Origin: VBDM01 sp964430565
GTDB lineage: Bacteria; Pseudomonadota; Gammaproteobacteria; Burkholderiales; SG8-39
Direction of reading: 5' to 3'
NCBI GenBank assembly: GCA_964430565.1
Contig: CAYSFD010000028.1
Location: 1-64,000, forward strand
Length of the DNA stretch: 64,000 bases
The notes below the pieces were generated by a model. That model worked only from the letters and a program-made list of their open reading frames with translations, was not told where the DNA came from and searched no databases. Positions 1 through 8,485 of this stretch are shown piece after piece. Position 1 is the first letter of the stretch, and each line of letters opens with the position of its first letter. A program made the translations under genes and the position numbers.

Positions 1-1
1 A

Positions 2-787
2 CTCGACGCGAGCGGAGCGCCGAAGATGGTGAGCCTGCGCGAGATCGCCACCATCTCGCCGGGCAGCGGGCCGCCGCAGATCAACCGCAAGGAGCAACTG
101 CGCGAGGTGCTGATTACCGCCAACGTGTACAACCGGGCCGCCGGCGACGCGGCGGCGGAATTGCGCGTCAAGCTCGATCGGATCGCGATGCCGCCGGGCT
201 ACCGCTACACCATGGGCGGCTCGGCCAAGGACATCCAGGAGTCGCTCTCCTTCGCCGTGCAGGCGCTGGCGCTGGGGGTGATCTTCATCTACCTGATCCT
301 CGCCTCGCAGTTCGGCAGCTTCATCCAGCCGGTGGCGATCATGATGTCGCTGCCGCTGTCGCTGATCGGCGTGGTGCTGGCGCTGATCCTGTTCCGCTCG
401 ACGCTGAACATCTTTTCCATCATCGGCTTCATCATGCTGATGGGCCTGGTGACCAAGAACGCGATCCTGCTGGTGGACTTCGTTAACCACGAGCGGCGCG
501 GCGGCAAGGCGCGCCTCGATGCGGTACTCGCCGCGGGCAGGATCCGGCTGCGGCCGATCCTGATGACCACGCTGGCGATGATCTTCGGCATGATCCCGCT
601 CGCGCTGGGCCTGGGCGAGGGCGGCGAGCAGCGCTCCCCCATGGGCCAGGCGGTGATCGGCGGCGTCATTACCTCCGGCCTGCTCACCCTGGTGGTGGTG
701 CCGGTGATTTACACCTACCTGGACGATCTTGCCGCCTGGGCAAAGCGCTTAGGTAAAATTGCCCCCTCTCCCAATACCTCCGCATAG
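2..787 (+). CDS. RND efflux pump inner-membrane subunit, C-terminal part (5' cut by window edge)
   Basis: This is the C-terminal third of an HAE1/AcrB-type RND transporter, the proton-driven inner-membrane pump of a tripartite drug or solute efflux system. The reading frame is open from base 2, so the true start lies upstream; the first internal ATG (26) is not the start. Visible features are the end of a periplasmic porter segment, then about five hydrophobic helices. The run GLVTKNAILLVDF is the conserved TM10-11 region of the family, and RLRPILMTT the following signature. The end is complete. No outer-membrane channel gene follows; the next gene-like sequence is a permease remnant on the other strand. 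Substrate cannot be told. Confidence 0.93.
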   Translation, partial: LDASGAPKMVSLREIATISPGSGPPQINRKEQLREVLITANVYNRAAGDAAAELRVKLDRIAMPPGYRYTMGGSAKDIQESLSFAVQALALGVIFIYLILASQFGSFIQPVAIMMSLPLSLIGVVLALILFRSTLNIFSIIGFIMLMGLVTKNAILLVDFVNHERRGGKARLDAVLAAGRIRLRPILMTTLAMIFGMIPLALGLGEGGEQRSPMGQAVIGGVITSGLLTLVVVPVIYTYLDDLAAWAKRLGKIAPSPNTSA

Positions 788-794
788 CCCCGCA

Positions 795-1028
795 TTATTT
801 CGCGTCGGACAGATTTTGGTCCACCCATGCCCCGGCCAATGTATAGGCCACGGCGAGCACCACCGGTCCGACGAAGATGCCTACGAGACCGAACGCGAGC
901 AGGCCGCCGATCACGCCGGCGAAAATGAGCAGCAGCGGCAGGTCGGCCCCCTTCTTGCCTCCAAGCTGCTCGCGCCGCTGAAAGCGGGCCCCGCGAGCGG
1001 CTCGCCGCCGGATGCTCAATGATAGTCA
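795..1028 (-). pseudogene. AI-2E family permease remnant (internal deletion)
   Basis: The minus strand encodes a stretch nearly identical to the last ~55 residues of the intact AI-2E permease at 8486-9571 (GADLPLLLIFAGVIGG, then VGIFVGPVVLAVAYT). Just upstream, in another frame, TIIEHPAA matches TLIEHAGA near residue 90 of the same intact protein. The segment between them (about 230 codons) is missing. This looks like a paralogue that lost its middle and went out of frame. Homology of the last part (795 to about 956) is clear; the upstream match is short and tentative. Confidence 0.75.
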
Positions 1029-1040
1029 CGGTAGGTGCCA

Positions 1041-1078
1041 CACTCTGGTGCACTCTGGTGCAGGATGGTGTATCCTGC
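1041..1078 (+). promoter_or_regulatory. Direct and inverted repeats before the ribbon-helix-helix gene (putative operator)
   Basis: Two exact tandem copies of CACTCTGGTG (1041-1050, 1051-1060) are followed by a perfect 7-bp inverted repeat GCAGGAT/ATCCTGC (1060-1066 and 1072-1078, 5-bp spacer). They end four bases before the ATG at 1083. Ribbon-helix-helix regulators usually bind such repeats in their own promoter, so autoregulation is inferred. No clear ribosome binding site separates the repeat from the ATG. Confidence 0.5.
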
Positions 1079-1082
1079 TTCC

Positions 1083-1340
1083 ATGTCGATTGCCGAAAAG
1101 ACCGTCCGTCAGAGCGTAAGTCTCCCCGCGCGCATCGCCCGCCGGGTGAATTACCTGGCGAAGACCGGCAGCACGAGCGCCAATCGCATCATTGTTGATC
1201 TCATCGAGTCCGGTATCGAAGCCCGGGAGCAGGAAAGGAAACGCTTCTTCGAGCTGGCTGACCGCCTGGCACATTCCCGCAACGCGGAAGATCAGAAACG
1301 TCTCAAGGAACAGCTGGCCCGCATGACCTTTGGTGAGTAA
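1083..1340 (+). CDS. Ribbon-helix-helix (CopG/MetJ-like) DNA-binding protein, putative antitoxin
   Basis: An 85-residue protein. Residues 6-45 fit a ribbon-helix-helix fold: a beta strand (TVRQSVSLPARIARRV), helix, a turn with G-S-T-S-A-N, and a second helix (RIIVDLIESGIEA), then a charged helical tail. Such proteins are dimeric repressors and often antitoxins. I chose ATG 1083 over the in-frame codon at 1035 because the extra residues cover the repeats and look non-coding. A 44-codon frame overlaps its last 8 bases in the usual toxin-antitoxin order, but no toxin family is recognisable. Confidence 0.7.
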   Translation: MSIAEKTVRQSVSLPARIARRVNYLAKTGSTSANRIIVDLIESGIEAREQERKRFFELADRLAHSRNAEDQKRLKEQLARMTFGE

Positions 1341-1467
1341 ATCCGATCCCGATGCCCCCGACGGGCTCTGGTACAAGGACTTCGGTTCGTTCAAGATTTG
1401 TGGCGAAGGCAAATACCCGAAGACCTTCTTGCTCGCGGGCCAACCTGCCAAGGGGCAGAAGCTATGA
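1333..1467 (+). CDS. Small overlapping ORF (44 aa), unrecognised
   Basis: A GTG-started frame overlaps the end of the ribbon-helix-helix gene by 8 bases and ends at TGA 1465-1467. The peptide has a plausible folded composition (DGLWYKDFGSFKICGEGKY) and no stretch of low complexity. It could be a very small partner of the upstream gene, the 5' remnant of a truncated toxin, or chance. I do not recognise it. Confidence 0.3.
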   Translation: MSKSDPDAPDGLWYKDFGSFKICGEGKYPKTFLLAGQPAKGQKL

Positions 1468-1575
1468 GGGCTCTCTGGCGCGCTTGCTGTGTTTTTCAAT
1501 TTGCACAGGTCTGCATCGCTCAATGATCGCAATCCCTTGACGAAGTCGCGTGCCGGGCACAAGCTTGCGCTCGAC

Positions 1576-3906
1576 ATGAAGACGCTGATTCTCGTTGTCT
1601 CGGTTGTGCTGCTCGGCAGTTGCGCCGCGGACCTGCGCAAGAAGCTGGACGAGAGCTACGGCCGTGCCGATCCGGCGCGCTACCAGAAGGCCGCGAGCAC
1701 CGACCCGGCGTCGGTGGAATCCTGGCAGAAAGCGAAACACGTGCTCGACCGGCGTTGCGCAGTGTGTCACGCCTGCTCCGACGCTCCCTGCCAGCTGAGC
1801 CTCGCCTCGTTCGAAGGCATCGCGCGCGGCGCGAACAAGACGCCTGTATACGACGGCGGGCGCCTGCGCGCCGCCGATCCGAGCCGCCTGTTCCTCGATG
1901 CGCACGGGACGGCCGAGTGGCGCAAGCGCGGCTTTTCCCCGGTGCTGAACGAGCGCGCCTCGACGGCCGAGGCCGATCTCGACGCCAGCGTGCTTTTCCG
2001 CGCGCTGCGCCTGAAACAGGACGCGGGCGCAAGGCCGCTCCCGGCGAAGACCGCCGCGGATGCGCCGCAATCGTGTCCGGCGATAGAGGACTTCGATCGT
2101 TTCGCCGCAGCGTCGCCGATGGGAATGCCCTACGGCCTGCCGGCGCTGTCGGCGGTGGAGACGGGCGCGATCGCCAGCTGGCTGAAAGCCGGCGCGCCTT
2201 ACGCGAACCCGCCCGGGCCGTCGCCGGCGGCGCTGGCGCAGGTGGCGCGCTGGGAGGCATTCTTCAACGCCGACGACCTCAAGGCGCGGTTGATGAGCCG
2301 CTATCTCTTCGAGCATTTGTTCTTCGCGCACATTTATTTCGGCGAGACCGGCGCGCAGTCGTTCTTCCAGATGGTGCGCTCGAAGACGCCGCCCGGAACG
2401 CCGGTCGAGCTCGTCGCCACGCGCCGGCCTTACGACGATCCCGGCGTAGCGCGCGTCTACTATCGCCTGCAGCCGGTGCAGGAGGCGTTCGTCATCAAGA
2501 CGCACATCCCCTACCGGCTGGACGACGAGCGCATGGACAAATTCCGGCGCTGGTTCATCGACAACACAGTGACGGTCACGGCGCTGCCTTCGTACGACCC
2601 GGAGATCTCATCCAACCCGTTCGCGACTTTCCGCGAGATCCCGATCCGCTCGCGCTACCGTTTCATGCTCGAGGAGGCGCATTTCACCATTTCCGGATTC
2701 ATCAAGGGAACGGTGTGCCGCGGCCAGATCGCGCTCAGCGTCATCAACGACCGCTTCTGGGTGTTCTTTCTCAATCCGAACCACTTCACAACCGATCTCG
2801 ACGCCGAATTCATTGCCGGGCAGGCCGACTACTTGCGCCTGCCCGCCGAGAGCGGCAGCAACGCTTCGCTGCTCGATTGGGTCGGCTACGGCAGCAAGGA
2901 AATGAAATTCCTCCAGGCGAAGGCCAAGTACTACGCGAAGGTCATGAATAACCTGGTCACGCCTCCGACCCTGGACCTGCTGTGGGACGGAGACGGCGTC
3001 AACCCCAGCGCCGGGCTCACCGTGTTCCGTCATTTCGACCAGGGCTCGGTGGTGCAGGGGCTGGAGGGGGCGCCGCCGAAGACCGCGTGGATCATCGGCT
3101 ACCCGCTGCTCGAGCGCATCCATTATCTGCTGGTGGCCGGTTTCGACATCTACGGCAACGTCGGGCACCAGCTCAACACGCGCATCTACATGGACTTCAT
3201 GCGCATGGAAGGCGAGGCAAATTTTCTCTCGCTGCTGCCCCAGGCGAGCCGCAAGGCCGTGCGCGACCACTGGTATCGCGGCGCTGAATCCAGAGCGAAG
3301 GAGTACATCGACGGCGCCGCGACGCATTTTCCGCTGGAGACCGGGATCGCATTCAAGACCACCGCGCCGGCGCAGGAGCTGATGCTGATGGGGCGCGAGC
3401 GGCTGCAGCCGGCGCTCGGCCACAAGGCTGCGCTCGCGCGCGACAAGGCGGGCCCGGCGACGCAGGCCGCGATCGGGCGCCTCGGCAATCTGGAGGGGCG
3501 CCGCGTGTCGTTCATGCCGCAGCTCGCCTGGCTCATCGTCGATGAAGGCGGCCGCGAGCGCTACTTCACGGTGCTCCACGGCAGCGCCTACAGCAACATC
3601 TCGCAGCTCCTCCACGAGGACAAGCGGCGCCTGCCCGACGAGGACACGCTGACCGTTCTGGAGGGCCTGGTCGGCGCGTATCCGAATGCGTTTTATCGCG
3701 TGACGGAGGGCGAATTGCCGGCTTTCGTCGAGGGCGTCGAGCGCCTGGGCAGCGCGGCCGATTACGCGCGGCTCGCGGCGCGCTTCGGCGTGGCCGCGTC
3801 CGATCCGGATTTCTGGAAGGTGAGCGACCGGGTGATCGACGCTTTCGCGAGGCAATCGGCGGTCGATGCGGCGCTGCCCGACTATGGGCGCTTTGAATTG
3901 CGCTGA
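1576..3906 (+). CDS. cti: Fatty acid cis/trans isomerase
   Basis: 776-residue periplasmic haem enzyme that converts cis-unsaturated membrane fatty acids to trans, a stress response to solvents and heat. The start is ATG 1576, giving a signal sequence MKTLILVVSVVLLGSC; the Cys in LLGSC could be a lipobox, which would tether the enzyme to a membrane. A c-type haem motif CAVCH lies at residues 61-65 and is followed by SDAPCQL, the arrangement typical of Cti. Length matches the family. It stands alone between the ribbon-helix-helix gene and a binding-protein gene, followed by a hairpin. The frame has an in-frame upstream extension to 1489 that I reject because it precedes the signal peptide. Confidence 0.93.
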   Translation: MKTLILVVSVVLLGSCAADLRKKLDESYGRADPARYQKAASTDPASVESWQKAKHVLDRRCAVCHACSDAPCQLSLASFEGIARGANKTPVYDGGRLRAADPSRLFLDAHGTAEWRKRGFSPVLNERASTAEADLDASVLFRALRLKQDAGARPLPAKTAADAPQSCPAIEDFDRFAAASPMGMPYGLPALSAVETGAIASWLKAGAPYANPPGPSPAALAQVARWEAFFNADDLKARLMSRYLFEHLFFAHIYFGETGAQSFFQMVRSKTPPGTPVELVATRRPYDDPGVARVYYRLQPVQEAFVIKTHIPYRLDDERMDKFRRWFIDNTVTVTALPSYDPEISSNPFATFREIPIRSRYRFMLEEAHFTISGFIKGTVCRGQIALSVINDRFWVFFLNPNHFTTDLDAEFIAGQADYLRLPAESGSNASLLDWVGYGSKEMKFLQAKAKYYAKVMNNLVTPPTLDLLWDGDGVNPSAGLTVFRHFDQGSVVQGLEGAPPKTAWIIGYPLLERIHYLLVAGFDIYGNVGHQLNTRIYMDFMRMEGEANFLSLLPQASRKAVRDHWYRGAESRAKEYIDGAATHFPLETGIAFKTTAPAQELMLMGRERLQPALGHKAALARDKAGPATQAAIGRLGNLEGRRVSFMPQLAWLIVDEGGRERYFTVLHGSAYSNISQLLHEDKRRLPDEDTLTVLEGLVGAYPNAFYRVTEGELPAFVEGVERLGSAADYARLAARFGVAASDPDFWKVSDRVIDAFARQSAVDAALPDYGRFELR

Positions 3907-3931
3907 CGGAGCCGCATCCGGCTCCGCAGTT
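3907..3931 (+). terminator. Hairpin after cti
   Basis: A perfect 7-bp stem CGGAGCC/GGCTCCG with a 6-base loop begins directly after the cti stop codon. Only a short T run (TTT) follows, so it is a weak intrinsic terminator at best. Confidence 0.4.
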
Positions 3932-4040
3932 TGAACCCGCTATAGGCGCCGGTTTCCTGGCGATTGCAATGTCAAATTTGATATTCCATCACGCACTGGC
4001 GCATGCAGCGGCCTGCGCAGGAAAAAAATGGAGAACCCTA

Positions 4041-4910
4041 GTGAAGCATGATATGAAAGTCGTTCTTGGCGCCTTGCTGGCGTCGCTGCTCCTCGCCGGC
4101 CCGGCCCTGGGCCAGGCCCTGGACGGGACGCTCAGGAAGATCAAGACCTCGGGTACTTTCACCATCGGCTACCGCGAGTCTTCGCCGCCGTTCGCCTTCA
4201 TGGGGCCGGACAAGCGGCCGGTGGGCTACTCGATCGACCTCTGCATGCATGTCGCCGGCGCCATCCAGAAACAACTCGGGCTGGCGAATCTCAAGCTCGC
4301 CTGGGTGCCGGTGATCCCCGAGAACCGCATCGACATGGTGGCGCAAGGCAAAGTGGATATCGAATGCGGCACGACCACCGCCAGCCTGTCGCGCCAGGAA
4401 CGCGTGGACTTCAGCCTGATGACCTTCGTCGACGGCGCAGGTCTGCTGACCACGTCGGCCCTCAATCTCCGCGGCCCGGCCGACCTGGCGGGCAAGCGCA
4501 TCGCGGTCATCCCCGGCACCACCACCGAGAAGGCCCTGGCCGAGTACCTCAAGGGGGAGTTCATTACCGTCCAGATGGTCCGCGTCAAAGACCATTCGGA
4601 GGGGCTCGCGGCCCTTGAGAAGGGCGAGGCCGATGCCTATGCCTCGGATCGCGGCATCCTGATAGGCCTCGCGGTAACTTCGAAGGACCCGGCGCGCTTC
4701 GTGCTGCCGAACCTCACGTTCTCCTATGAGCCCTATGGGCTCATGCTGCGCCGTAACGACGCGGCGTTCCGGCTGGCCGTGAACCGGGCGCTGGCCGGGC
4801 TCTACCGCTCGGGCGGCGTCGGGCCCATCTACGAGCGCTGGTTCGGCGCCTTCGGCAAGCCGAGTCAACTGCTTCAGGCCATGTACCTCCTCAACGGGCC
4901 GCCCGAGTAG
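4041..4910 (+). CDS. Periplasmic amino-acid-type solute-binding protein (ABC transporter family 3)
   Basis: About 289 residues with a signal peptide (KVVLGALLASLLLAGPALGQA) and the family-3 binding-protein fold: FTIGYRESSPPFAF near the start, GYSIDLC, a ligand-binding stretch around DIECGTTTASLSRQERVDFS, and a second lobe beginning LAGKRIAVIPGTTTE. These proteins deliver glutamate/aspartate-type ligands to an ABC permease. GTG 4041 sits 7 bases after GGAG, so I prefer it; ATG 4053 is four codons downstream and leaves the signal peptide intact. No permease or ATPase gene is next to it, so it is an orphan binding protein here. Confidence 0.88.
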   Translation: MKHDMKVVLGALLASLLLAGPALGQALDGTLRKIKTSGTFTIGYRESSPPFAFMGPDKRPVGYSIDLCMHVAGAIQKQLGLANLKLAWVPVIPENRIDMVAQGKVDIECGTTTASLSRQERVDFSLMTFVDGAGLLTTSALNLRGPADLAGKRIAVIPGTTTEKALAEYLKGEFITVQMVRVKDHSEGLAALEKGEADAYASDRGILIGLAVTSKDPARFVLPNLTFSYEPYGLMLRRNDAAFRLAVNRALAGLYRSGGVGPIYERWFGAFGKPSQLLQAMYLLNGPPE

Positions 4911-4978
4911 CGGCTTCCCCCTCCGCCCGGTTCGAAGGCACGCGATAGCTGATGTGGTGCATTGTCACTGACGCTCGC

Positions 4979-5854
4979 CTACCAAGGTTTGAATGCCAGC
5001 GGGAAACCGCCGTGGGCAAAGGCGCGGGATAGATCGCGGAAGTCAAAGCGCTGACGCCTCGACAGCGAGCGGTAAATCGCCTTTGCCGCCGCACGCCGCT
5101 CATCCGAGAAAGCTTCATTGTGAGCGCTGCGAATGGCGAGAAGAAAGGGCACGAGAAAGGTGCGCTTGACGCTCACTGACGGCCCGAGAACGCTTGAGGC
5201 ATTTTCAATATCGGCCAGAGTGAACGCGGCACGCAGTGAGTTGTAGAAGTCTTGCGTGAATATCTCGGGCTGTACTGCCTTGCGATCATTGGCAAATGCG
5301 ACTTGCCCCGCTGCCCGTTTGAGCCGACCAAAATCGGCGATGTAGATCCCGCCGCCGGGCTTGAGCACACGCCGGACTTCGCCCATCACTGCTTGCAACA
5401 CTGCTACATCAGCCAAGTGATGCAGAGTCATGGTCGAGATCACTGCGTCGGCGGAGGCATCCTTATCCGCCAAGCTATCGATACTCGCTTTGCACAACTC
5501 AACGTTGCCGACCTGACAACGGGCAAGCGTCTCCCGCGCCAAGGCCAGCATGCTGTCCGAGGCATCCACACCGATGAAGTGCGCATCGGAGTTCAGCGTT
5601 GCAATCAGCGCCAGTTGATTGGCCGGGCCGCAACCCAGATCAATCACCCGCGCGCCCGGCGCAATTACCGCGCTGGCTTGAATGGCGTGATAGAGATAGG
5701 TGTGGGCGAGGATGCCGTCCTCCCGCCCCGCCAACATGAAGGCTTCTGCACTGGCGGAGTCGGACATCACCAACTCGGGCTCGGGAACGCGGATCTGCTC
5801 TTGACGCGACACGGCGTCCAGCAGGAGATTCATTAACATAGAGGGACTGGGCAT
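4979..5854 (-). CDS. Class I SAM-dependent methyltransferase
   Basis: 291 residues from ATG 5854. Motif I is VIDLGCGPANQ (residues 70-80), followed by an acidic strand end (FIGVDASD) and a motif III-like VLKPGGGIYIADFGR, all standard for the Rossmann methyltransferase core. The N-terminal ~60 residues and the C-terminal ~80 are not diagnostic, so the substrate is unknown. The frame is open for another 73 codons upstream, but that part is unlike coding sequence. It is convergent with the binding protein before it and divergent from the outer-membrane protein after it. Confidence 0.82.
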   Translation of the reverse strand: MPSPSMLMNLLLDAVSRQEQIRVPEPELVMSDSASAEAFMLAGREDGILAHTYLYHAIQASAVIAPGARVIDLGCGPANQLALIATLNSDAHFIGVDASDSMLALARETLARCQVGNVELCKASIDSLADKDASADAVISTMTLHHLADVAVLQAVMGEVRRVLKPGGGIYIADFGRLKRAAGQVAFANDRKAVQPEIFTQDFYNSLRAAFTLADIENASSVLGPSVSVKRTFLVPFLLAIRSAHNEAFSDERRAAAKAIYRSLSRRQRFDFRDLSRAFAHGGFPLAFKPW

Positions 5855-6216
5855 CTGGGTTCTCAACTCATACAGGCGCAAAGCAAAACACACGGCGACC
5901 GGCCCGCAATTATGGACGTAACACTCATGCCGACAACGAAAGACGCATCCATCAGCGATAATGCTCGGCTGCATCCGCACCAGATAGACTCCACACCGGC
6001 GCCACACCTGTGCGCAATTCGGCGAAACCCTGATCGACTGCAATTGAAAGCAGACGACCATCGGCGCCGGCATCCTGCTGCTAGAATGGCTGTAGCGCCG
6101 GCGGCAGCAGCGAGCGGATTCGCAAGCATCAGTTCAACCGATATGCTCTTGCAGGCACACGTTTGGAAAGGTGTCCGGTTGAATAAGACCGCAGCATCCA
6201 CGTTAGGAGAAATATC
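5855..6216. other. Intergenic region, no gene seen
   Basis: This 362-bp region separates the divergent methyltransferase and outer-membrane protein genes. I see no coding frame with family similarity and no clear sigma-70 promoter. A good ribosome binding site (TAGGAGAAATATC) lies directly before ATG 6217. Confidence 0.5.
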
Positions 6217-7089
6217 ATGCGTGCCCGATCATTCTTCGTTCATCCGGCCATCATAAAGCGCAAAGACCCTTGGCGCGCTCTGTTCGCCGCCTCGCTGGTC
6301 ACGGCGCTGGTGCTTGCCGGCGCCGTTCGAGCGGAGGCAGCAGAGGAGAAGCTTCCGGACAAGTTTAGCCTCCGGCTGGGCGGGTATAACGTCAGGAATG
6401 CCAACACGATCGCGCGTCTTGACGCAAACAACGCTCCCGTCGGCGCCTATGTCGATTTCAACGAAACACTGGGCGGTGAAAGCACCGCGACGGTCGTGAG
6501 GCTGGATGGCCTCTACCGCTTCAACGCTCATCACGGCCTCGACTTTTCCTGGTATGACTTGAAGTTCACGGGTTCGCGCGCGGTGGCCAGAGACATCGAA
6601 TGGGGCGGCCAGACCTACCCGGTCGGTGCCCAGGTCGACAGCCTGCTCCAGTTCAACGTGTACAAGCTCAGCTATCAGTATTCGCTTTTCCATAACGAAG
6701 AGGTCGAGCTCGGAGCGTTGTTCGGTTTTCACGTCATGCGCGTATCCGCCGGCATCAGCGGCACCAGCACGACCGGCACCAATGAGTCCCAATCTCAAGC
6801 AGTAACGGCGCCCCTTCCCGTGTGGGGTCTCTTCGCCGAATACAAGTTCACGCCGCGTTTCTCGGCCTTCTACAACTATCAGTTCTTCTTCATGAATTAC
6901 GAGGACAAGGTCAGTGGCGGGCTGCAGGATTTTCTCTTCGGGCTGGAATACCGGCTGTTCCGGAACTTTGCCCTGGGCGCCGCATACAACCGGTTCGCCC
7001 TGCACCTGAAGGCGAAAGGGGACACGACGACTCTCTATCTCGACAGCAGCTGGAACGGCGGGATGCTGTATGGATCGGTGTATTTCTAG
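6217..7089 (+). CDS. Outer-membrane beta-barrel protein (OmpW-like size)
   Basis: 290 residues with a signal peptide ending near AVRAEAAEE and a chain of alternating polar/hydrophobic strands rich in Tyr, Phe and Gly. It ends in Phe (GSVYF), the C-terminal signature for BAM-dependent barrels. I count about eight candidate strands. The function is not known; small barrels of this kind often pass small hydrophobic molecules or stabilise the outer membrane. A damaged copy of the same gene lies at 9605-9801, and a remnant of a secreted-protein gene follows directly, mirroring the order of the copy. Confidence 0.78.
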   Translation: MRARSFFVHPAIIKRKDPWRALFAASLVTALVLAGAVRAEAAEEKLPDKFSLRLGGYNVRNANTIARLDANNAPVGAYVDFNETLGGESTATVVRLDGLYRFNAHHGLDFSWYDLKFTGSRAVARDIEWGGQTYPVGAQVDSLLQFNVYKLSYQYSLFHNEEVELGALFGFHVMRVSAGISGTSTTGTNESQSQAVTAPLPVWGLFAEYKFTPRFSAFYNYQFFFMNYEDKVSGGLQDFLFGLEYRLFRNFALGAAYNRFALHLKAKGDTTTLYLDSSWNGGMLYGSVYF

Positions 7090-7095
7090 AGAATC

Positions 7096-7165
7096 GAATC
7101 ACTTTTACTTAACCGGAAGGACCCTGCTTCAATGGTGACGAGCTGGCGGCCAATATCCCGCTGAA
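7096..7165 (+). pseudogene. Scar of a second copy of the small secreted-protein gene
   Basis: Bases 7098-7118 (cgaatcactttta-cttaacc) match the leader before the intact gene at 9878. GCTTCAAT then matches its sixth and nearby codons, and GAGCTGGCGGCCAATATCCC matches its last codons with one mismatch. Everything between is gone (about 430 bp). The copy therefore kept its two ends only. The match is by eye at nucleotide level. Confidence 0.7.
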
Positions 7166-7191
7166 GGCGCTGTCAGACCAAGGTCCAAACC

Positions 7192-8454
7192 GTGGAACCT
7201 CAAACGCCTCGCCGTCCCCGCGCGGAGAGCCCGCCAGTGAAATCCGGCATGCCGGAATCCAGCGATGGTTCGAACTTGCTCCGGAATCCGCCGGACTTCT
7301 CGCTCGTCCTGGGCGGGCCGCTGTTTCAGTTTCTGCGCCGGGCGCACCTGTCCGGCGATGCGATGGAGATGGTGCGCCAACGCATCATCGCCATCGCGCT
7401 GCTTGCCTGGCTGCCGCTTCTGGGGCTCTCCGCTCTGGAAGGACAGCTGTTGGGCGGGAGTGCGGCCGTACCCTTCCTGCTGGACGTGGATGTTCACATC
7501 CGCTTCCTAGTGGCATTGCCCCTGTTGATCATTGCCGAGCTGGTGGTGCACCAGCGCATGCGTCCCCTGCTCAAGCAATTCCTGGAACGCAATTTGATTC
7601 CCGAGGACGCGATGGCGCGATTCGAGGCCGCCGTCGCGTCGGCATTCCGGCTGCGCAACTCTGTGCTTGCCGAGGTGCTGTTGATCGCGATCGTGTATGG
7701 AGTAGGGGTCCTTATCGTCTGGCGCCAGTACGCGGCACTCGACGCGGCCACGTGGTACGCGACGCCCTCCGCCGGCGGCTCGAAGCTCTCGCTCGCCGGG
7801 ATGTGGTACGGTTACGCGAGCCTGCCGATCTTCCAGTTCCTGTTGCTTCGCTGGTATTTTCGAATGTTCATCTGGACGCGCTTTCTCTGGCAGGTGTCGC
7901 GCATCGAGTTGAACCTGGTTCCCACGCATCCGGATCGCGTCGGCGGCCTCGGATTTCTTTCCCAAACCGTCTATGCCTTCGCCTTGCTCGCCGCAGCGCA
8001 CGGTGTACTGCTTGCCGGAGCGCTCGCCAACCGCATTTTCTTCATCGGGGCTGAGCTCGCTCAGTTCAAGGCCGAGATCGGCGTCACGCTCGTCTTTCTG
8101 CTGTGCGCGATCCTCGGCCCGCTCCTGGTATTCGCGCCTCAGCTTGCCGAGGCGAAGCGCAAGGGACTTCGCGAATACGGAACGCTGGCCGCGCGTTACG
8201 TTCGCGAGTTCGATGCCAAATGGCTGCGCGGCGGTGCGCCCGCCGATGAGCCGCTCGTGGGCAGCAGCGACATCCAGTCCCTTGCCGATCTTGGCAATAG
8301 TCACGAGCTGGTGCGGACCATGCACCTCGCGCCCTTTGGGAAGGAGACGGTGCTGCAACTCACGGCCGCGACACTCGTTCCGATTGCGCCGCTGTTGCTC
8401 ACCATGATGCCGCTGGAAGAACTGCTGAAAAAGCTGCTCGGCATATTGTTCTAG
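7192..8454 (+). CDS. Polytopic membrane protein, function unknown
   Basis: Up to 420 residues with about seven hydrophobic segments: near residues 64-85, 103-120, 165-185, 205-222, 268-290, 303-325 and 390-410. Cytosolic-type basic loops lie between them. I recognise no motif. The N-terminal ~50 residues are polar, and the real start could be a later codon, for example the ATG at 7249 (MPESSDGS). It lies between the two decayed cassette copies and 31 bases ahead of the AI-2E permease, so the two may be cotranscribed. Confidence 0.68.
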   Translation: MEPQTPRRPRAESPPVKSGMPESSDGSNLLRNPPDFSLVLGGPLFQFLRRAHLSGDAMEMVRQRIIAIALLAWLPLLGLSALEGQLLGGSAAVPFLLDVDVHIRFLVALPLLIIAELVVHQRMRPLLKQFLERNLIPEDAMARFEAAVASAFRLRNSVLAEVLLIAIVYGVGVLIVWRQYAALDAATWYATPSAGGSKLSLAGMWYGYASLPIFQFLLLRWYFRMFIWTRFLWQVSRIELNLVPTHPDRVGGLGFLSQTVYAFALLAAAHGVLLAGALANRIFFIGAELAQFKAEIGVTLVFLLCAILGPLLVFAPQLAEAKRKGLREYGTLAARYVREFDAKWLRGGAPADEPLVGSSDIQSLADLGNSHELVRTMHLAPFGKETVLQLTAATLVPIAPLLLTMMPLEELLKKLLGILF

Positions 8455-8485
8455 AGACTCGCCAAGGTTCCTTCGGGCCGATGCC

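Noticed and set aside
1462..2505. 347-codon minus-strand frame over the cti 5' part
   Set aside because: Arg-rich low-information protein opposite a certain gene.
2608..3855. Long open frame (415 codons) antisense to cti
   Set aside because: It mirrors the codon positions of cti, has Arg/His/Val-biased composition and no family features; a GC-rich shadow.
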